A stretch of DNA of 64,000 nt, taken from Linyphia triangularis (taxonomy: Eukaryota; Arthropoda; Arachnida; Araneae; Linyphiidae). The position numbers and the translations under genes were made by a program. This document shows, piece after piece, positions 1 to 9,804 of this stretch (positions are counted from its first letter, which is position 1; every line of letters starts with the position of its first letter). The stretch lies in assembly GCA_963978545.1 (NCBI GenBank), contig OZ021725.1:12539197-12603196 (forward strand), given 5' to 3'. Below the pieces are notes generated by a model. That model worked only from the letters and a program-made list of their open reading frames with translations. It had not been told where the DNA came from and ran no database searches.

Positions 1-789
1 TTTCTATAAATAAAGTAGTTTCTAAATGTACCGGGATAAAAGATTGTAACATAGAGAGTATAGGGAATGATCTTTACTAAGAATTCCAATTAACATATAT
101 ATAATATATAAATTAAAAATAATATGCGCTTACCTTGCACCAAGTGAAATACTGGTCATCTTATTTGGTTACCGTAAGTTTTCCTAAAAATTCTCCAACT
201 GAATTCCCCAACTTCAGGACTTCTTTATATATTCCAAGCAGAATATTAGTCACCAAGAATCCCTTAAGGAACGGTCTTAAAAAAAGTTGAGCAAAGCTTT
301 CTTGATCGAGAAAATATATTTCTATTCGTAAGAGGCTTAATAAATTTATCTACAAAACGCAGGAGGCTTCTAAAAAAGTCTGGCATAGCTTTTTTTGATC
401 GAGAAAATATATTTATAGTATTGAGAGGATTAACAATTTTTATCTCCAAACGGCAGAAGGCTTAAAACTATTCTACTCCAAGCACTTGGCTGACAGCGAG
501 TTCACTAAATAAGCGCAAGTGTATTTTATGGGTGGTGGTATTATATAAATTTATGGCGAATCGGGCACTAAAGCTTTTAAGCTCCCCATTCGTGTGGGGG
601 TACTCTCAACTTGAAAAAAACCTCCCTTTAGCTATTGTCCTCGATTGACACACTTTCTGCTTTCTGCGATTACTGACATGCGTTACTCACCGGCAGAATT
701 TCTACGTCTTTTTTTAAAACCTTTATTATTCAGATTCATGGTTTGAAAGAGCAGCGATTATTTTAAAAAAATTAGAGTTTTTAGCTCAG
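1..789. other. Noncoding start of window with repeat copy
   Basis: Positions 1-90 are a direct copy, with a few changes, of 1727-1812. That copy is the right half of the hairpin at 1669-1796, so the matching left half may lie before the window. The stretch 120-145 also repeats 1818-1845; both contain a strong splice-donor-like GGTAAG on the minus strand. Positions 283-449 hold two diverged copies of a short A/T-rich unit around gatcgagaaaatatattt. No gene was seen except the fragment that follows. Confidence 0.6.
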
Positions 790-906
790 ATGAAATACAA
801 AGAGAAATTAATTATAGATGGAGGGATTGATTTATTCTTTTTACCAACACCTCGAAACTTTGGATATCGAGTTTGTTTAAAACAAATAACACACTCTGAT
901 ACTTAG
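790..906 (+). pseudogene. Fragment paralogous to the 1837-2124 frame
   Basis: A short open frame of 38 codons from ATG 790; it is open from 718 without an earlier ATG. It ends at TAG 904-906. Its C-terminal half carries PRNFGYRV, exactly the motif in the frame at 1837-2124, and the DNA around cctcgaaactttggatatcgag is identical in both. It looks like a decayed or exon-like duplicate linked to the repeat at 1-90. The function of the parent is unknown. Confidence 0.45.
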
Positions 907-1043
907 TTTTTTTAAGGAATCAAGTCTCTTGTATAATTTTTAAAACAAATCATTTCCCACTCTTGGATAAGAGAAAACCGAAATAAACTTTGCAGCTGAT
1001 TGTACACAGCGGTGGTAGAGAATTAAGAAGAATTGAAAACGAC

Positions 1044-1598
1044 ATGTGTCAAGGTTTAAATATCGACTATATACCTGAATTTTTAATGGATCCAGCACAA
1101 TACTTTAAACGATTGGAATCGGAAATTGTGTACTTGGATCCCTGCGTTACCGTGTATGGAAAAACGTTCCCGATTCCGAGACGGGTGGCGGCCTACGGAA
1201 ACGACGGTATGACTTATACGTTCAGCGGCCTGACGTTACGTGCAGAGCCCTGGACCCCCACCTTGCTAGAGATTAAATCCAAGGTGGAGAAACAGACAGG
1301 GCAAGCGTTTAATTTTGTGTTGGTCGATCGATATGGTTCTGGAAAAGACAAGATTGGGAAACATCGCGACGACGAAACGTGCATTTCCAGACACTCGAGC
1401 ATTGCCAGTATTTCACTGGGGGCGCAAAGACTGTTTGTGTTTTCGAGACGAGAGCACAAACCGGTCAAAATGAGGCTGCACGACGGCAGTCTTTTGGTCA
1501 TGAAACACCCTACCAACAAGATGTGGTATCACGAATTACCCAAATCGAGGACGATGGAACCCAGAATCAACTTGACGTTTCGTAAACACGATGAATGA
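1044..1598 (+). CDS. alkB-like: AlkB-like 2-oxoglutarate/Fe(II) dioxygenase
   Basis: A 184-aa protein of the AlkB family, closest in plan to ALKBH2/3-type repair enzymes that oxidatively remove methyl lesions from DNA or RNA bases. Visible landmarks: the substrate-lid region YTFSG (about 57-62), the iron site HRD (H107, D109) in GKHRDDE, a distal His near 153 in WYHELPKS, and the oxoglutarate arginines in PRINLTFR (about 163-170). The first ATG is at 1044; the frame is open upstream to 990 but only with TTG. No promoter of the repeated type lies upstream. Several large DNA viruses carry AlkB; a role in repairing alkylated viral DNA is inferred. Confidence 0.9.
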   Translation: MCQGLNIDYIPEFLMDPAQYFKRLESEIVYLDPCVTVYGKTFPIPRRVAAYGNDGMTYTFSGLTLRAEPWTPTLLEIKSKVEKQTGQAFNFVLVDRYGSGKDKIGKHRDDETCISRHSSIASISLGAQRLFVFSRREHKPVKMRLHDGSLLVMKHPTNKMWYHELPKSRTMEPRINLTFRKHDE

Positions 1599-1668
1599 TT
1601 AAAAAAGACCCAAAGATGGAGACTGTGCATTAAGTGATCTTTTTTTAATACCTAATCACAAAATTTGA

Positions 1669-1796
1669 AGATTCCCTATACTCTCTATGTTACAATCTTC
1701 TATCCCGGTACATTTAGAAACTAATTTCTATAAAGAAAGTAGTTTCTAAATGTACCGGGATAAAAGATTGTAGCATAGAGAGTATAGGGAACGATT
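1669..1796. repeat. Inverted repeat, ~54-bp stem
   Basis: Left arm 1669-1722 and right arm about 1742-1796 are reverse complements with very few mismatches (core gtaccgggata / tatcccggtac). They are separated by about 20 bp. The right arm and its flank recur at 1-90. This could be a replication or recombination hairpin, or the end of a small foldback element. Confidence 0.8.
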
Positions 1797-1836
1797 CTTA
1801 TTAGGAATTCCACTTTAAAAATAATGTGTACTTACC

Positions 1837-2124
1837 TTGTACCAAGTGACAAGAACAGAATCAGAATTTTTTCAAAACGCACCTCGAAACTTTGGATATC
1901 GAGTTGTTGTATTCAAAAAAGTTAAATCCACTTTAGATAAAATTTCAAAGGGGTACCGGTGCTCATATATTTTTTCCACCGACTGTGTACCAAAACCTGT
2001 CATACAGTCTACCAAGTGTGAAAACATTGAAATGGGTGTTCGACAGGCGCTTCGTATACATTTTGCAACTCATCTCAGAGAGGTAAGAGATGCCAGTGTT
2101 CTACGCTTGGGTGCGGTGGAGTAA
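1837..2124 (+). CDS. Hypothetical protein, start unclear
   Basis: A 95-codon open frame that begins at TTG; the only internal ATG is near codon 66. It shares PRNFGYRV with the fragment at 790-906. It ends 5 bp before the ATG of the next gene (2130), which suggests it is genuinely coding. The start may lie behind a splice junction or have been lost when the hairpin-linked duplication formed. No domain recognised; VVVFKKVKST suggests an ordinary soluble protein. Confidence 0.4.
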   Translation: MYQVTRTESEFFQNAPRNFGYRVVVFKKVKSTLDKISKGYRCSYIFSTDCVPKPVIQSTKCENIEMGVRQALRIHFATHLREVRDASVLRLGAVE

Positions 2125-2129
2125 TAAAG

Positions 2130-2507
2130 ATGGCATTGACAGTACATTTTGTAGGTGATCAATATGCTCAAACTCAGGGGCTTCCCACTATTAACATGAC
2201 CATGGAATCCGATGGCTTGATCTTCAAGATGGATACGACCGGTTCCAAGATCAATGTGGTTGTAGAAAACATTCCGTACAATGATTTGTTTTATTTGTTT
2301 CTTCAAAAGTTTGGCCAAAGCATAGGACCCAACACATGGCTATTGGATATGAACAAGATTAACCATCAAGAGTTTACGGCGGAAACCATCAAAATGGTTA
2401 CCCAATCCTTTGTAGACTGTGTGTTTAAGACTTTGCAAACACCAAGCGGTGAACATAGTGAAACACCACAGGAATACCAAGACTTGTTTAGTGTACCAGC
2501 TAACTGA
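2130..2507 (+). CDS. Hypothetical 125-aa protein
   Basis: ATG at 2130, 5 bp after the preceding frame, so probably co-transcribed with it. Soluble, mixed alpha/beta composition, no signal peptide or membrane segment, acidic C-terminus. I recognise no motif. Codon use and an uninterrupted frame make it a credible gene. Confidence 0.6.
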   Translation: MALTVHFVGDQYAQTQGLPTINMTMESDGLIFKMDTTGSKINVVVENIPYNDLFYLFLQKFGQSIGPNTWLLDMNKINHQEFTAETIKMVTQSFVDCVFKTLQTPSGEHSETPQEYQDLFSVPAN

Positions 2508-2654
2508 GAATTTAACTGGTCAACCGCGTATGCCTCGATTCGTGGCAATAACATCCTCTTGGACCAAGTCGGCCGCACGTACTAGAAACATCTGGGCCTT
2601 GTCCCTCTCGATATAAACAGGTTGGTCACTGAGGTTTCCGAAGAAGATGAGATA

Positions 2655-3445
<791 letters not shown>

Positions 3446-3456
3446 CTTCAAATATA

Positions 3457-4059
3457 TTACCGTACAGATGACAAGCATGGTTCACAATTATTTATAGGTC
3501 TACCATCCTTGTCGCGGAAATTTAACCATCTAAGCATGGGTTTGGGTCTGACATCTATATACATTGCATACTGATGATAACGATTGCCAGTTGCCAAGTG
3601 TTCCATCAATATCCAATTGGCATGAGGGTTTACGAGCAAGGCATAAAAGTAGAGTAAATACAAACACGTGGCATCAAAATGATGAGTGTTGGGCTGGGAG
3701 AATCGCTGGGCCATGATCCGAATCTTTTTCAATACTAGATATTTATCCTGCAACAATGGAAAATTTTCATAGTCAAAGTAAACGGTGTTGATCCATTTGT
3801 GGTTTTGATTTGCAATGGTGTACAGTACACCATAATCATCCAATTTTTCCAGCACTTGCTTCACGTGACCGTAAGCCTCTCTTTGAAACTTGTCAACCAA
3901 TTCGGGTGTCACATTATGAAACCCTTGTATTGTCTGACTGGGGACACTCAAACGCTGCAGCACATATTTATTTTCTTTGATCACGTACTCAATCAAACGA
4001 TCAATTTTTGAAGATACCTTTTGAAGCAATGCTATTTCGTATTTTGGACAGGATGTCAT
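3457..4059 (-). CDS. Hypothetical 200-aa protein
   Basis: ATG at 4059, 6 bp after the stop of the primase-helicase gene, so the pair should be co-transcribed from the promoter at 7513. Predicted soluble and largely helical, with aromatic-rich central helices (ATCLYLLYFYALLVNP). No catalytic motif seen. Its placement suggests a replication-related accessory role, which is inference only. Confidence 0.7.
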   Translation of the reverse strand: MTSCPKYEIALLQKVSSKIDRLIEYVIKENKYVLQRLSVPSQTIQGFHNVTPELVDKFQREAYGHVKQVLEKLDDYGVLYTIANQNHKWINTVYFDYENFPLLQDKYLVLKKIRIMAQRFSQPNTHHFDATCLYLLYFYALLVNPHANWILMEHLATGNRYHQYAMYIDVRPKPMLRWLNFRDKDGRPINNCEPCLSSVR

Positions 4060-4065
4060 CTTTCT

Positions 4066-7000
4066 TTAATTTTCAGTACGCTTCAAATTTTTTATAAAAA
4101 CCCCTTCGTAATAAACGACTGACGGCTCAGACGGATCTTTTATTCTGCGGCGCTTGTTTGTTGGTTTGGGGTGTTTGATTTCTGGTTGACCTTCTGCAGG
4201 TTCCTCCTCTCTTTGCCTTTTATGGCTAGGCCCTGCTTTCTGCTCCTGCCCTTTAAAACCCTCACTAGGTCCTGCTTCCACTTCTCCTTTGAAACGTTTA
4301 TTAGATCCTACTTCCTCTTCTCTCTTCCTCTTGAACAAAAGTCCTTCTTCCTCCTCCTCTTCTTCGTCTTCCATCAGATTTGGATTTCCCAACCGCAATG
4401 GAGCTGCCGGCTGGTCCAACACACTCTTGTAGTCAGACATGTTGATTTTAATATCGCTTTTGCGATACATGCCAAACTCACCCTCAAATTTCACAACCAA
4501 TTCAATCTCGTTGGTCGAGAGATTCTTGTTCGCTTTGAGAAACTGGCGGACGGCCGACCGCAGATCATTCATGTACGTCGTGCCTCCAGTCACCAACTGA
4601 ATGTCCATGTACATCTTAAATTGATTATAAATATCCGTATTGACCAAATAGTCTTGCGTGTATTCCTTGACACAGTCGGGCTCCTCTCGATAATGCAGCA
4701 AACCGTCACTCATGACCATGTGCTTGCGAAGATGATTGTAGAGGACGAGAAAGCAGCCCTGGTACGACTGTTCGACGACATAGGCATCCTTGTTGTAGCG
4801 ATTCAATCGCACCTGCTCCGACGTCGTGTCGGGCGCTTTTTCTACAAACTTTGCATGAAACGGTAAAGCAATGACGCGTTCCTGAAAGGCTTGCGTCGCT
4901 TGACACTCGGGCAATTTGTTGGTGGTGGAAAATATTTTGGCGGTAGGAATACCCCCCACGTTCTGCTCGTACATGTTTCGAAAAGCCACTTGCGAGTTAC
5001 CCGTAATTTGTTTCACGCGGTTCTCGTTAATTTTACTTTCCAGTTCTTCCAGAGTCACGATGCGACAGGAAAAGAGCGTGGAAGCCAGTTCAGGAGTCGC
5101 ATTGCCCGAAGTATTACTCGGTTTGAGATTATCCGATTGAATGTTGTGATAGTACCCTCCAAACACTTTACCCAGCAGTTCAAAGAGTTTACTCTTGCCG
5201 TTGCCTGTCACGCCTTTGAGCACGAAAAACTTGCGTTCGTAATTGGTGGCAATCAGCGTGCTGGCCAACACGTCCAGCATGTACATGAGCATATCGTATT
5301 CAAACGACAAGTATTTGCAGAGATGCGTGTAGAAATACAGCATCGAGGAGGTGTAACCGTCCAGTTGAACCTCAGGTAGCTCATTGTAAATCATTTCGCG
5401 CAAGGTGTGAAACAAGTCGTCCGTTTTATCCAAAAACAATTCTTTGAGATAGCGCAGAAAAAACTTTTTTTCCGTCAAGAGCGTATAGAGGGTGTGGTAG
5501 CGAGAGTTGTTTTCCAAGAGCTGCATCATTTCTTTCCGTGGAATGTCCACTCCTAACTTGCGATCGGATAAAAAGAGTTCGGGGACGGTGCCTCCAATGT
5601 GATTGGTGAGTAGATCAAGTGTTCCGTCTTGTAACCGAATAAACCATTTATGACGATCCATCTGAATGCTTTGGCGTTCCATGGTCGTGTCGCTGTGAAT
5701 GGCCGAGACGACTGGGTTCAGATTAAACTTGTCGATGAGCGTCTCCTCCAGACCAATATAATCATTGTGCTTGCTCTTGAATTCGTTGATGAACGTTTTG
5801 ATGGTGGCCCACAGATTGGTCAAGTGATCATGAATTTCGCTATTGTTACCCACTTCTTGCCACGACTCGGTCAAAAAATTCCAATAATAGCGAGACGGTT
5901 TCTTGAGCGCATTGCAGAGACAGAGGACTCGGATGGGGAAATGGCGTTCTTGAATACTGCGCAAGAGTTGAACGAGTTGCTCTTGGGTGGACACGCTCAA
6001 GATGGCCCGCCTGGAATCTTTGGCGATGGTTTTCAACTTGTCGCGCATCGTGTTGGGTCGCGGATAGAGATTATTCCCGCAAAAATGAATGGTGCTGGAT
6101 GTAATATTGACCATGATACTTTCGACGTGATTGGTGTCCACCTGTTCAATCTGATGCAGGAGCGCGTGGTATTTCTTGTCTAGAAAACTCTGCAAGTGTT
6201 GGACCATCTCACTGGGTGATATTTTGAAATGTTTGCAGAGTGCATAGAAAACGGGAATAAAATACAGTCCGTCGTCGTATTCGAGAATACTTTGGATAGG
6301 GTTGGTTATTTTCATAAAATTAATATTATCTTCTTTCAGTTCCTGATTCAAACGTTCAAACATTGGATTATAATTACAATCGGACGTGGTCTGATTCCTC
6401 TCGTACCACATTTTGAGGGCGTGGTTGGACGTTTCAAAGTGTTCGAGGATAAACGAGTTGACGTGAATATAGTGGTACGCTTTGAGAAAAGACGAATGAT
6501 TAAACAAAAGTTTCGTTCCTTTGCTGATATATCCCTGGTTATTGTCTCTCTTAAAGACAAAAGTCGCCACGTCTATTCCTTCGCTCTGATTAAAAGGCGT
6601 ATCTGTAATGTGGGTCATGTAGCTCAGACGATAGAGGGGTTCGTGGGGAGTGGTGACGGGCATCATAAATTGCTTGATAAAGAGTTGGAATTGTGGAATA
6701 TTGATAAAGAGTAAATTTCGAAACAAGGAATTGGCATTATTTTTGCGTCGTTTAAACACCTTCTGTATGTGTTTGACGCGTTGAAAGGTTACGTCCTGTT
6801 GAGTCGAGAATTGAATCGTGTGTGTTTCGCGCTCATCCACGTAGACGAGCCGGTCGGGCTGGTAGGGACGGGTTTTCGGTTTAGCCGAGTCTGTCAGCAT
6901 GGCATTGGTAATGATATCTAAATGATAGGTTCCTTTACCGGGAACGTAGTGTTGGAGTTTCATTTGTAGGTGTTGGCAGAGTAAAATATAATCGTCGTGC

Positions 7001-7377
7001 GAGATGGTAAATTCAGGTAGATGGACATGAATTCCGGCAGCATTTGCACGCATAGCTATAATGTATGTAAAATGAGTAACGGAAGGGAAAAAAAGATGTG
7101 TGAGTGTGGAATGTATTAAATCTGCCATGGATGGAGAGAGAGTAGCATGGGGGGTTTCCTCTGTGAAATCAATATCTAAAATGATGCTGTGTTGCAGAGC
7201 TGAAGATAGATCCATCGTGATGCTCGGTTTATTGGTTTTAGTGACCCAAAGATTTGAAAACTTGGCATAATCTTGACGCTCGACACAAAATTTACCACCT
7301 TGTAAATTATAAAATAAATAGGATTCGGGAGGGGCATCTCGAAGGTCGTTGATACTCTTTACCGGGGAGTGTGACAT
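4066..7377 (-). CDS. D5-type primase-helicase (AEP primase + SF3 helicase)
   Basis: A 1103-aa replication protein. The N-terminal part shows archaeo-eukaryotic primase signatures: DIDF near residue 68 and GIHVHLP near 115. The C-terminal half is a superfamily 3 ATPase: Walker A GVTGNGKS at about 722-729, then an acidic Walker B (VTLEEL) and the sensor motif KIFSTTN. The tail carries a Glu run and several Lys/Arg clusters that may be nuclear localisation signals. It should prime and unwind DNA at the replication fork with the PolB at 11949-14918. A longer frame to 7497 begins only with GTG, so ATG 7377 is chosen, 136 nt after the predicted transcription start. To my knowledge baculoviruses and nudiviruses use different helicases, so this gene is unusual beside PIFs and LEF-8. 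Confidence 0.93.
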   Translation of the reverse strand: MSHSPVKSINDLRDAPPESYLFYNLQGGKFCVERQDYAKFSNLWVTKTNKPSITMDLSSALQHSIILDIDFTEETPHATLSPSMADLIHSTLTHLFFPSVTHFTYIIAMRANAAGIHVHLPEFTISHDDYILLCQHLQMKLQHYVPGKGTYHLDIITNAMLTDSAKPKTRPYQPDRLVYVDERETHTIQFSTQQDVTFQRVKHIQKVFKRRKNNANSLFRNLLFINIPQFQLFIKQFMMPVTTPHEPLYRLSYMTHITDTPFNQSEGIDVATFVFKRDNNQGYISKGTKLLFNHSSFLKAYHYIHVNSFILEHFETSNHALKMWYERNQTTSDCNYNPMFERLNQELKEDNINFMKITNPIQSILEYDDGLYFIPVFYALCKHFKISPSEMVQHLQSFLDKKYHALLHQIEQVDTNHVESIMVNITSSTIHFCGNNLYPRPNTMRDKLKTIAKDSRRAILSVSTQEQLVQLLRSIQERHFPIRVLCLCNALKKPSRYYWNFLTESWQEVGNNSEIHDHLTNLWATIKTFINEFKSKHNDYIGLEETLIDKFNLNPVVSAIHSDTTMERQSIQMDRHKWFIRLQDGTLDLLTNHIGGTVPELFLSDRKLGVDIPRKEMMQLLENNSRYHTLYTLLTEKKFFLRYLKELFLDKTDDLFHTLREMIYNELPEVQLDGYTSSMLYFYTHLCKYLSFEYDMLMYMLDVLASTLIATNYERKFFVLKGVTGNGKSKLFELLGKVFGGYYHNIQSDNLKPSNTSGNATPELASTLFSCRIVTLEELESKINENRVKQITGNSQVAFRNMYEQNVGGIPTAKIFSTTNKLPECQATQAFQERVIALPFHAKFVEKAPDTTSEQVRLNRYNKDAYVVEQSYQGCFLVLYNHLRKHMVMSDGLLHYREEPDCVKEYTQDYLVNTDIYNQFKMYMDIQLVTGGTTYMNDLRSAVRQFLKANKNLSTNEIELVVKFEGEFGMYRKSDIKINMSDYKSVLDQPAAPLRLGNPNLMEDEEEEEEEGLLFKRKREEEVGSNKRFKGEVEAGPSEGFKGQEQKAGPSHKRQREEEPAEGQPEIKHPKPTNKRRRIKDPSEPSVVYYEGVFIKNLKRTEN

Positions 7378-7481
7378 GCCTTTGTTTCTAAGGGTTTCCC
7401 TTTCACATTTGTATACAGTTGTAAAAACAGGGCGGTGTTTACAAAAAGGGTTGGCCACCAAGCAGAGAGCAAGTAGAGAGA

Positions 7482-7657
<176 letters not shown>

Positions 7658-7669
7658 TACATTACCATT

Positions 7670-7960
7670 GTTCTGGCTGCAGCCTTTTTTTAAATTTTAC
7701 AAAGACCTCCAGTGCCAGAATTTTTTCTTCTAGCGCCAGAATTTTTTTCTTCTTAACTCAGAATTTTTTTCTCGTCACGAAATATATTTTTCTAGGGTGG
7801 GTCAAAACGTTCAGTGTCAACCTTGTCTTGGGACTTTACTTATTATTCCTTGTGTCTTTTTGATGAGGTACCAGATGGCCACGAAGCAGCTTCGACGCCC
7901 TATCTCAACCCGTGTTCCAAATCCTTGTCGGACCTTCTTTATTAAACTCAAAAGTTGTAT
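7670..7960. repeat. Interspersed noncoding spacer repeat, copy 1
   Basis: This ~300-bp repeat has the order: acaaagacctccag(c/t)g(c/t)cagaat, runs of attttttt + cttct, gaaattatattt(t)ctagggtgggtcaaaacgtt, (c)aaccttgt, then aagatgtccacgaagcagctt and a ctttattaaact end. On the minus strand the last motif is an AATAAA polyadenylation signal. No gene lies between it and the promoter at 8021-8084. Confidence 0.85.
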
Positions 7961-8020
7961 AACCAACGGCCCCAACATCCATACATTCAAAGGCGTGTCA
8001 ATAAGGGGAGCGAGCAGAGA

Positions 8021-8084
8021 CGTCCTTCCATGTCGGGGTCTGGGCACCGACTGAGCAAACGACAGGTTTTGGGTTATATATATA
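8021..8084 (-). promoter_or_regulatory. Orphan core promoter (TATA-Inr-DPE)
   Basis: TATA at 8075-8083, TCAGT with +1 at 8052, DPE GGACG at 8025-8021. No open frame follows. The first AATAAA on this strand is about 110 nt downstream, so a short noncoding RNA is the likely product. Confidence 0.7.
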
Positions 8085-8171
8085 CTAAAAACCCTCTACG
8101 ACCTATGTGTACAATGACGGCTAATCGGGCCAGGTACTAACAGTTTAACGTGAATTCCAAACCAAAACGAA

Positions 8172-8242
8172 CATCCATGCCGGGATTCAAACCCGGCACC
8201 TTTGGCATGTGAAACCAAAGCGCTAACTCCACCACCATGGGT
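8172..8242 (-). tRNA. tRNA-Val(CAC)-like gene or tRNA-derived element
   Basis: It folds as a cloverleaf: acceptor ACCCATG with CATGGAT (one A-C mismatch), anticodon stem TTGGT/GCCAA around loop TTCACAT (anticodon CAC), and a perfect 5-bp T-stem CCGGG/CCCGG around TTTGAAT. It has A-box-like TGGTGGAGTTAG and B-box-like GGTTTGAATCC, followed by a T-run that could end Pol III transcription. The D-arm is short (it lacks the usual GG), so it may be a tRNA pseudogene or the head of a SINE. Confidence 0.6.
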
Positions 8243-8487
8243 CTGTTTTGCTAATGAAATATATTTTTCTATTAACAACTTTTATTTATTTTAAACCTCC
8301 TTTAACTTGGTTCCAAATGTATGTAAGCACTCAAATAATTTTACGTTGTAATTTCTCTCTCCGTATTTATTATAAAATCAATGTGCAATAAAATGTCTAT
8401 GGGGACACTACAAACGAAAAAATATTCTGCACTTTCCAAAGTTATTCCCAATACATTAATGTTCATTTAAATAATTACTCAATATTT
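8243..8487. other. AT-rich spacer
   Basis: I see no gene, promoter module or repeat here. Confidence 0.5.
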
Positions 8488-8667
8488 TCAATATTGAAGT
8501 TTCAACATCACAGCAATTCCCAGTGAACAGACAGCTAGGACCACCTGCGTGTAAAACGTATAGTCCGTCCAAGCTGATCCTGGTATAAAATGCATCAGTC
8601 CATTACATATCATTATTAAGAGTAGCAGGGTCACGAGACCATTCATCAAGGCAGCTTTTACATCCAT
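8488..8667 (-). CDS. Small two-helix membrane protein (59 aa)
   Basis: ATG 8667, TGA 8488. Two hydrophobic segments (LVTLLLLIMI near 11-21 and VVLAVCSLGIAVML near 42-55) are joined by a short loop GSAWTDYTFY. It lies downstream of the PIF-2-like gene on the same strand, so it could be a late envelope protein. Small two-pass envelope proteins are common in this virus class, but I cannot assign it to a named one. Confidence 0.6.
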   Translation of the reverse strand: MDVKAALMNGLVTLLLLIMICNGLMHFIPGSAWTDYTFYTQVVLAVCSLGIAVMLKLQY

Positions 8668-8702
8668 TGGGTATCACTTTACTTTATATTATTCGAGGTG
8701 GA

Positions 8703-8860
8703 TTTTAAAAATCTCGTTTGGCACCGTTTCCCCATTTTTTTACGACACTTGCATCACCAGTGAGGAAATTGATGCTAATCAGAAAGTCACAAAGGATGGT
8801 GCTCACGAGGCAGTAGTTTTCCAATAATCCATTTAAAGAGCGAGCAGGTCCTTCGAGGTT
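8703..8860 (-). pseudogene. Open frame without ATG between PIF-2 and the 59-aa gene
   Basis: About 50 codons open on the minus strand, ending in TAA near 8705, with ENYCLVSTILCDFLISIN in the middle. It is closed at its 5' end by a TGA before any ATG. The composition looks protein-like, so it may be the remains of a gene disrupted upstream. Confidence 0.25.
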
Positions 8861-8886
8861 TGGTCACCGACGCATTTATTTTTTAA

Positions 8887-9804
8887 TCACACCACTAGAT
8901 TATTGATATGAGTGTTCAAATACACGTCTCTATACTTAGACATTGAAATTAAATTTTTAAAACTTACTACACCTTCGTCTTTTGGGCAATAGAAGAGATC
9001 CTTTTTCCAAAACTCATTCGTCATACATTCGACCCGTCCCACCAACCGGTCCTGTTCAATCCTCGTCTGTTCGGCTACACATTCGGATGTAGGATCCAAT
9101 GAATATTTATGCTGGTAGACCATACAATCGCACGTACGCGTATCTTTATTCCAACCCATATTGGGTAACGGTCTCGGAATATCCCGTATACAATAGTCTG
9201 GGGAACAGGTAAACGGTAAGGCTTCCACGAGGGGTTTACCCAACTCATCTTTTGATTCACACTTGCACTGATATCTAAACTCTTTGTTGGGCAACAGTTC
9301 GTAATAATCCTCGATGGCCTCGGCCTTTACCATCAACTTGTTATCCCACAAGTAGTTTAGATTCGGATCTTGGGCTGCTTCGTATTGACAAGCCGTATCC
9401 TCTCTATAAATACTCTCATTGTGGTGAATGCAAGACCATCCCGTTAACGTAAACACCGGATAGGTCGTTATTTCATAACATTCTCCTGCTCCTTTCGGCA
9501 AACAATACGTTCCGGGTGTCAGCTGACGATCCAAGATGTACATTTTTTCTCCGGGTTGTATACGATACGGGTCGTACGCATCTCCGTTCGTGCAGTATTC
9601 AGAACAGTCACAGGACGTATCCGTAGGGCATTTGAAACCATGAAGAGGACAGAGAGACGAGAGCACGGGATGACTCGAAAACCAAGATTCGGGTAAAATG
9701 TAATGGTATTTGGACAGTTGAATCCACGGTTTGTAAAATAAATTAAAGATTGTAACGAGCAAGAGTAGAATCAAGATCCAAGCAATGTATTGGTTCTTTG
9801 CCAT
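8887..9804 (-). CDS. pif-2-like: PIF-2-like per os infectivity factor
   Basis: A 305-aa envelope protein with an N-terminal membrane anchor (WILILLLLVTIF, about 9-20) followed by a Cys-rich ectodomain. Spacing that fits the PIF-2 family: CPTDTSCDCSEYC near 58-70, GTYC near 97, GWSCI near 121, then CSPDYC and CDC further on. Length is somewhat shorter than baculovirus PIF-2 (about 380 aa). PIFs form a complex on the virion envelope that enables primary infection of gut cells. The start codon lies inside the divergent 122-aa gene (20-bp head-to-head overlap). PIF-3 would be the alternative assignment, but Cys spacing and length favour PIF-2. Confidence 0.75.
   Translation of the reverse strand: MAKNQYIAWILILLLLVTIFNLFYKPWIQLSKYHYILPESWFSSHPVLSSLCPLHGFKCPTDTSCDCSEYCTNGDAYDPYRIQPGEKMYILDRQLTPGTYCLPKGAGECYEITTYPVFTLTGWSCIHHNESIYREDTACQYEAAQDPNLNYLWDNKLMVKAEAIEDYYELLPNKEFRYQCKCESKDELGKPLVEALPFTCSPDYCIRDIPRPLPNMGWNKDTRTCDCMVYQHKYSLDPTSECVAEQTRIEQDRLVGRVECMTNEFWKKDLFYCPKDEGVVSFKNLISMSKYRDVYLNTHINNLVV

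Noticed and set aside
4171..4866. 231-codon plus-strand frame and others inside the primase-helicase gene
   Set aside because: Antisense shadow of a gene with full domain support; no motif and no promoter.
8887..9804. PIF-3 assignment for the 305-aa protein
   Set aside because: Considered because of the early Cys pairs, but PIF-3 is usually ~200 aa. The later GxYC, WxCI and CDC pattern fits PIF-2 better.
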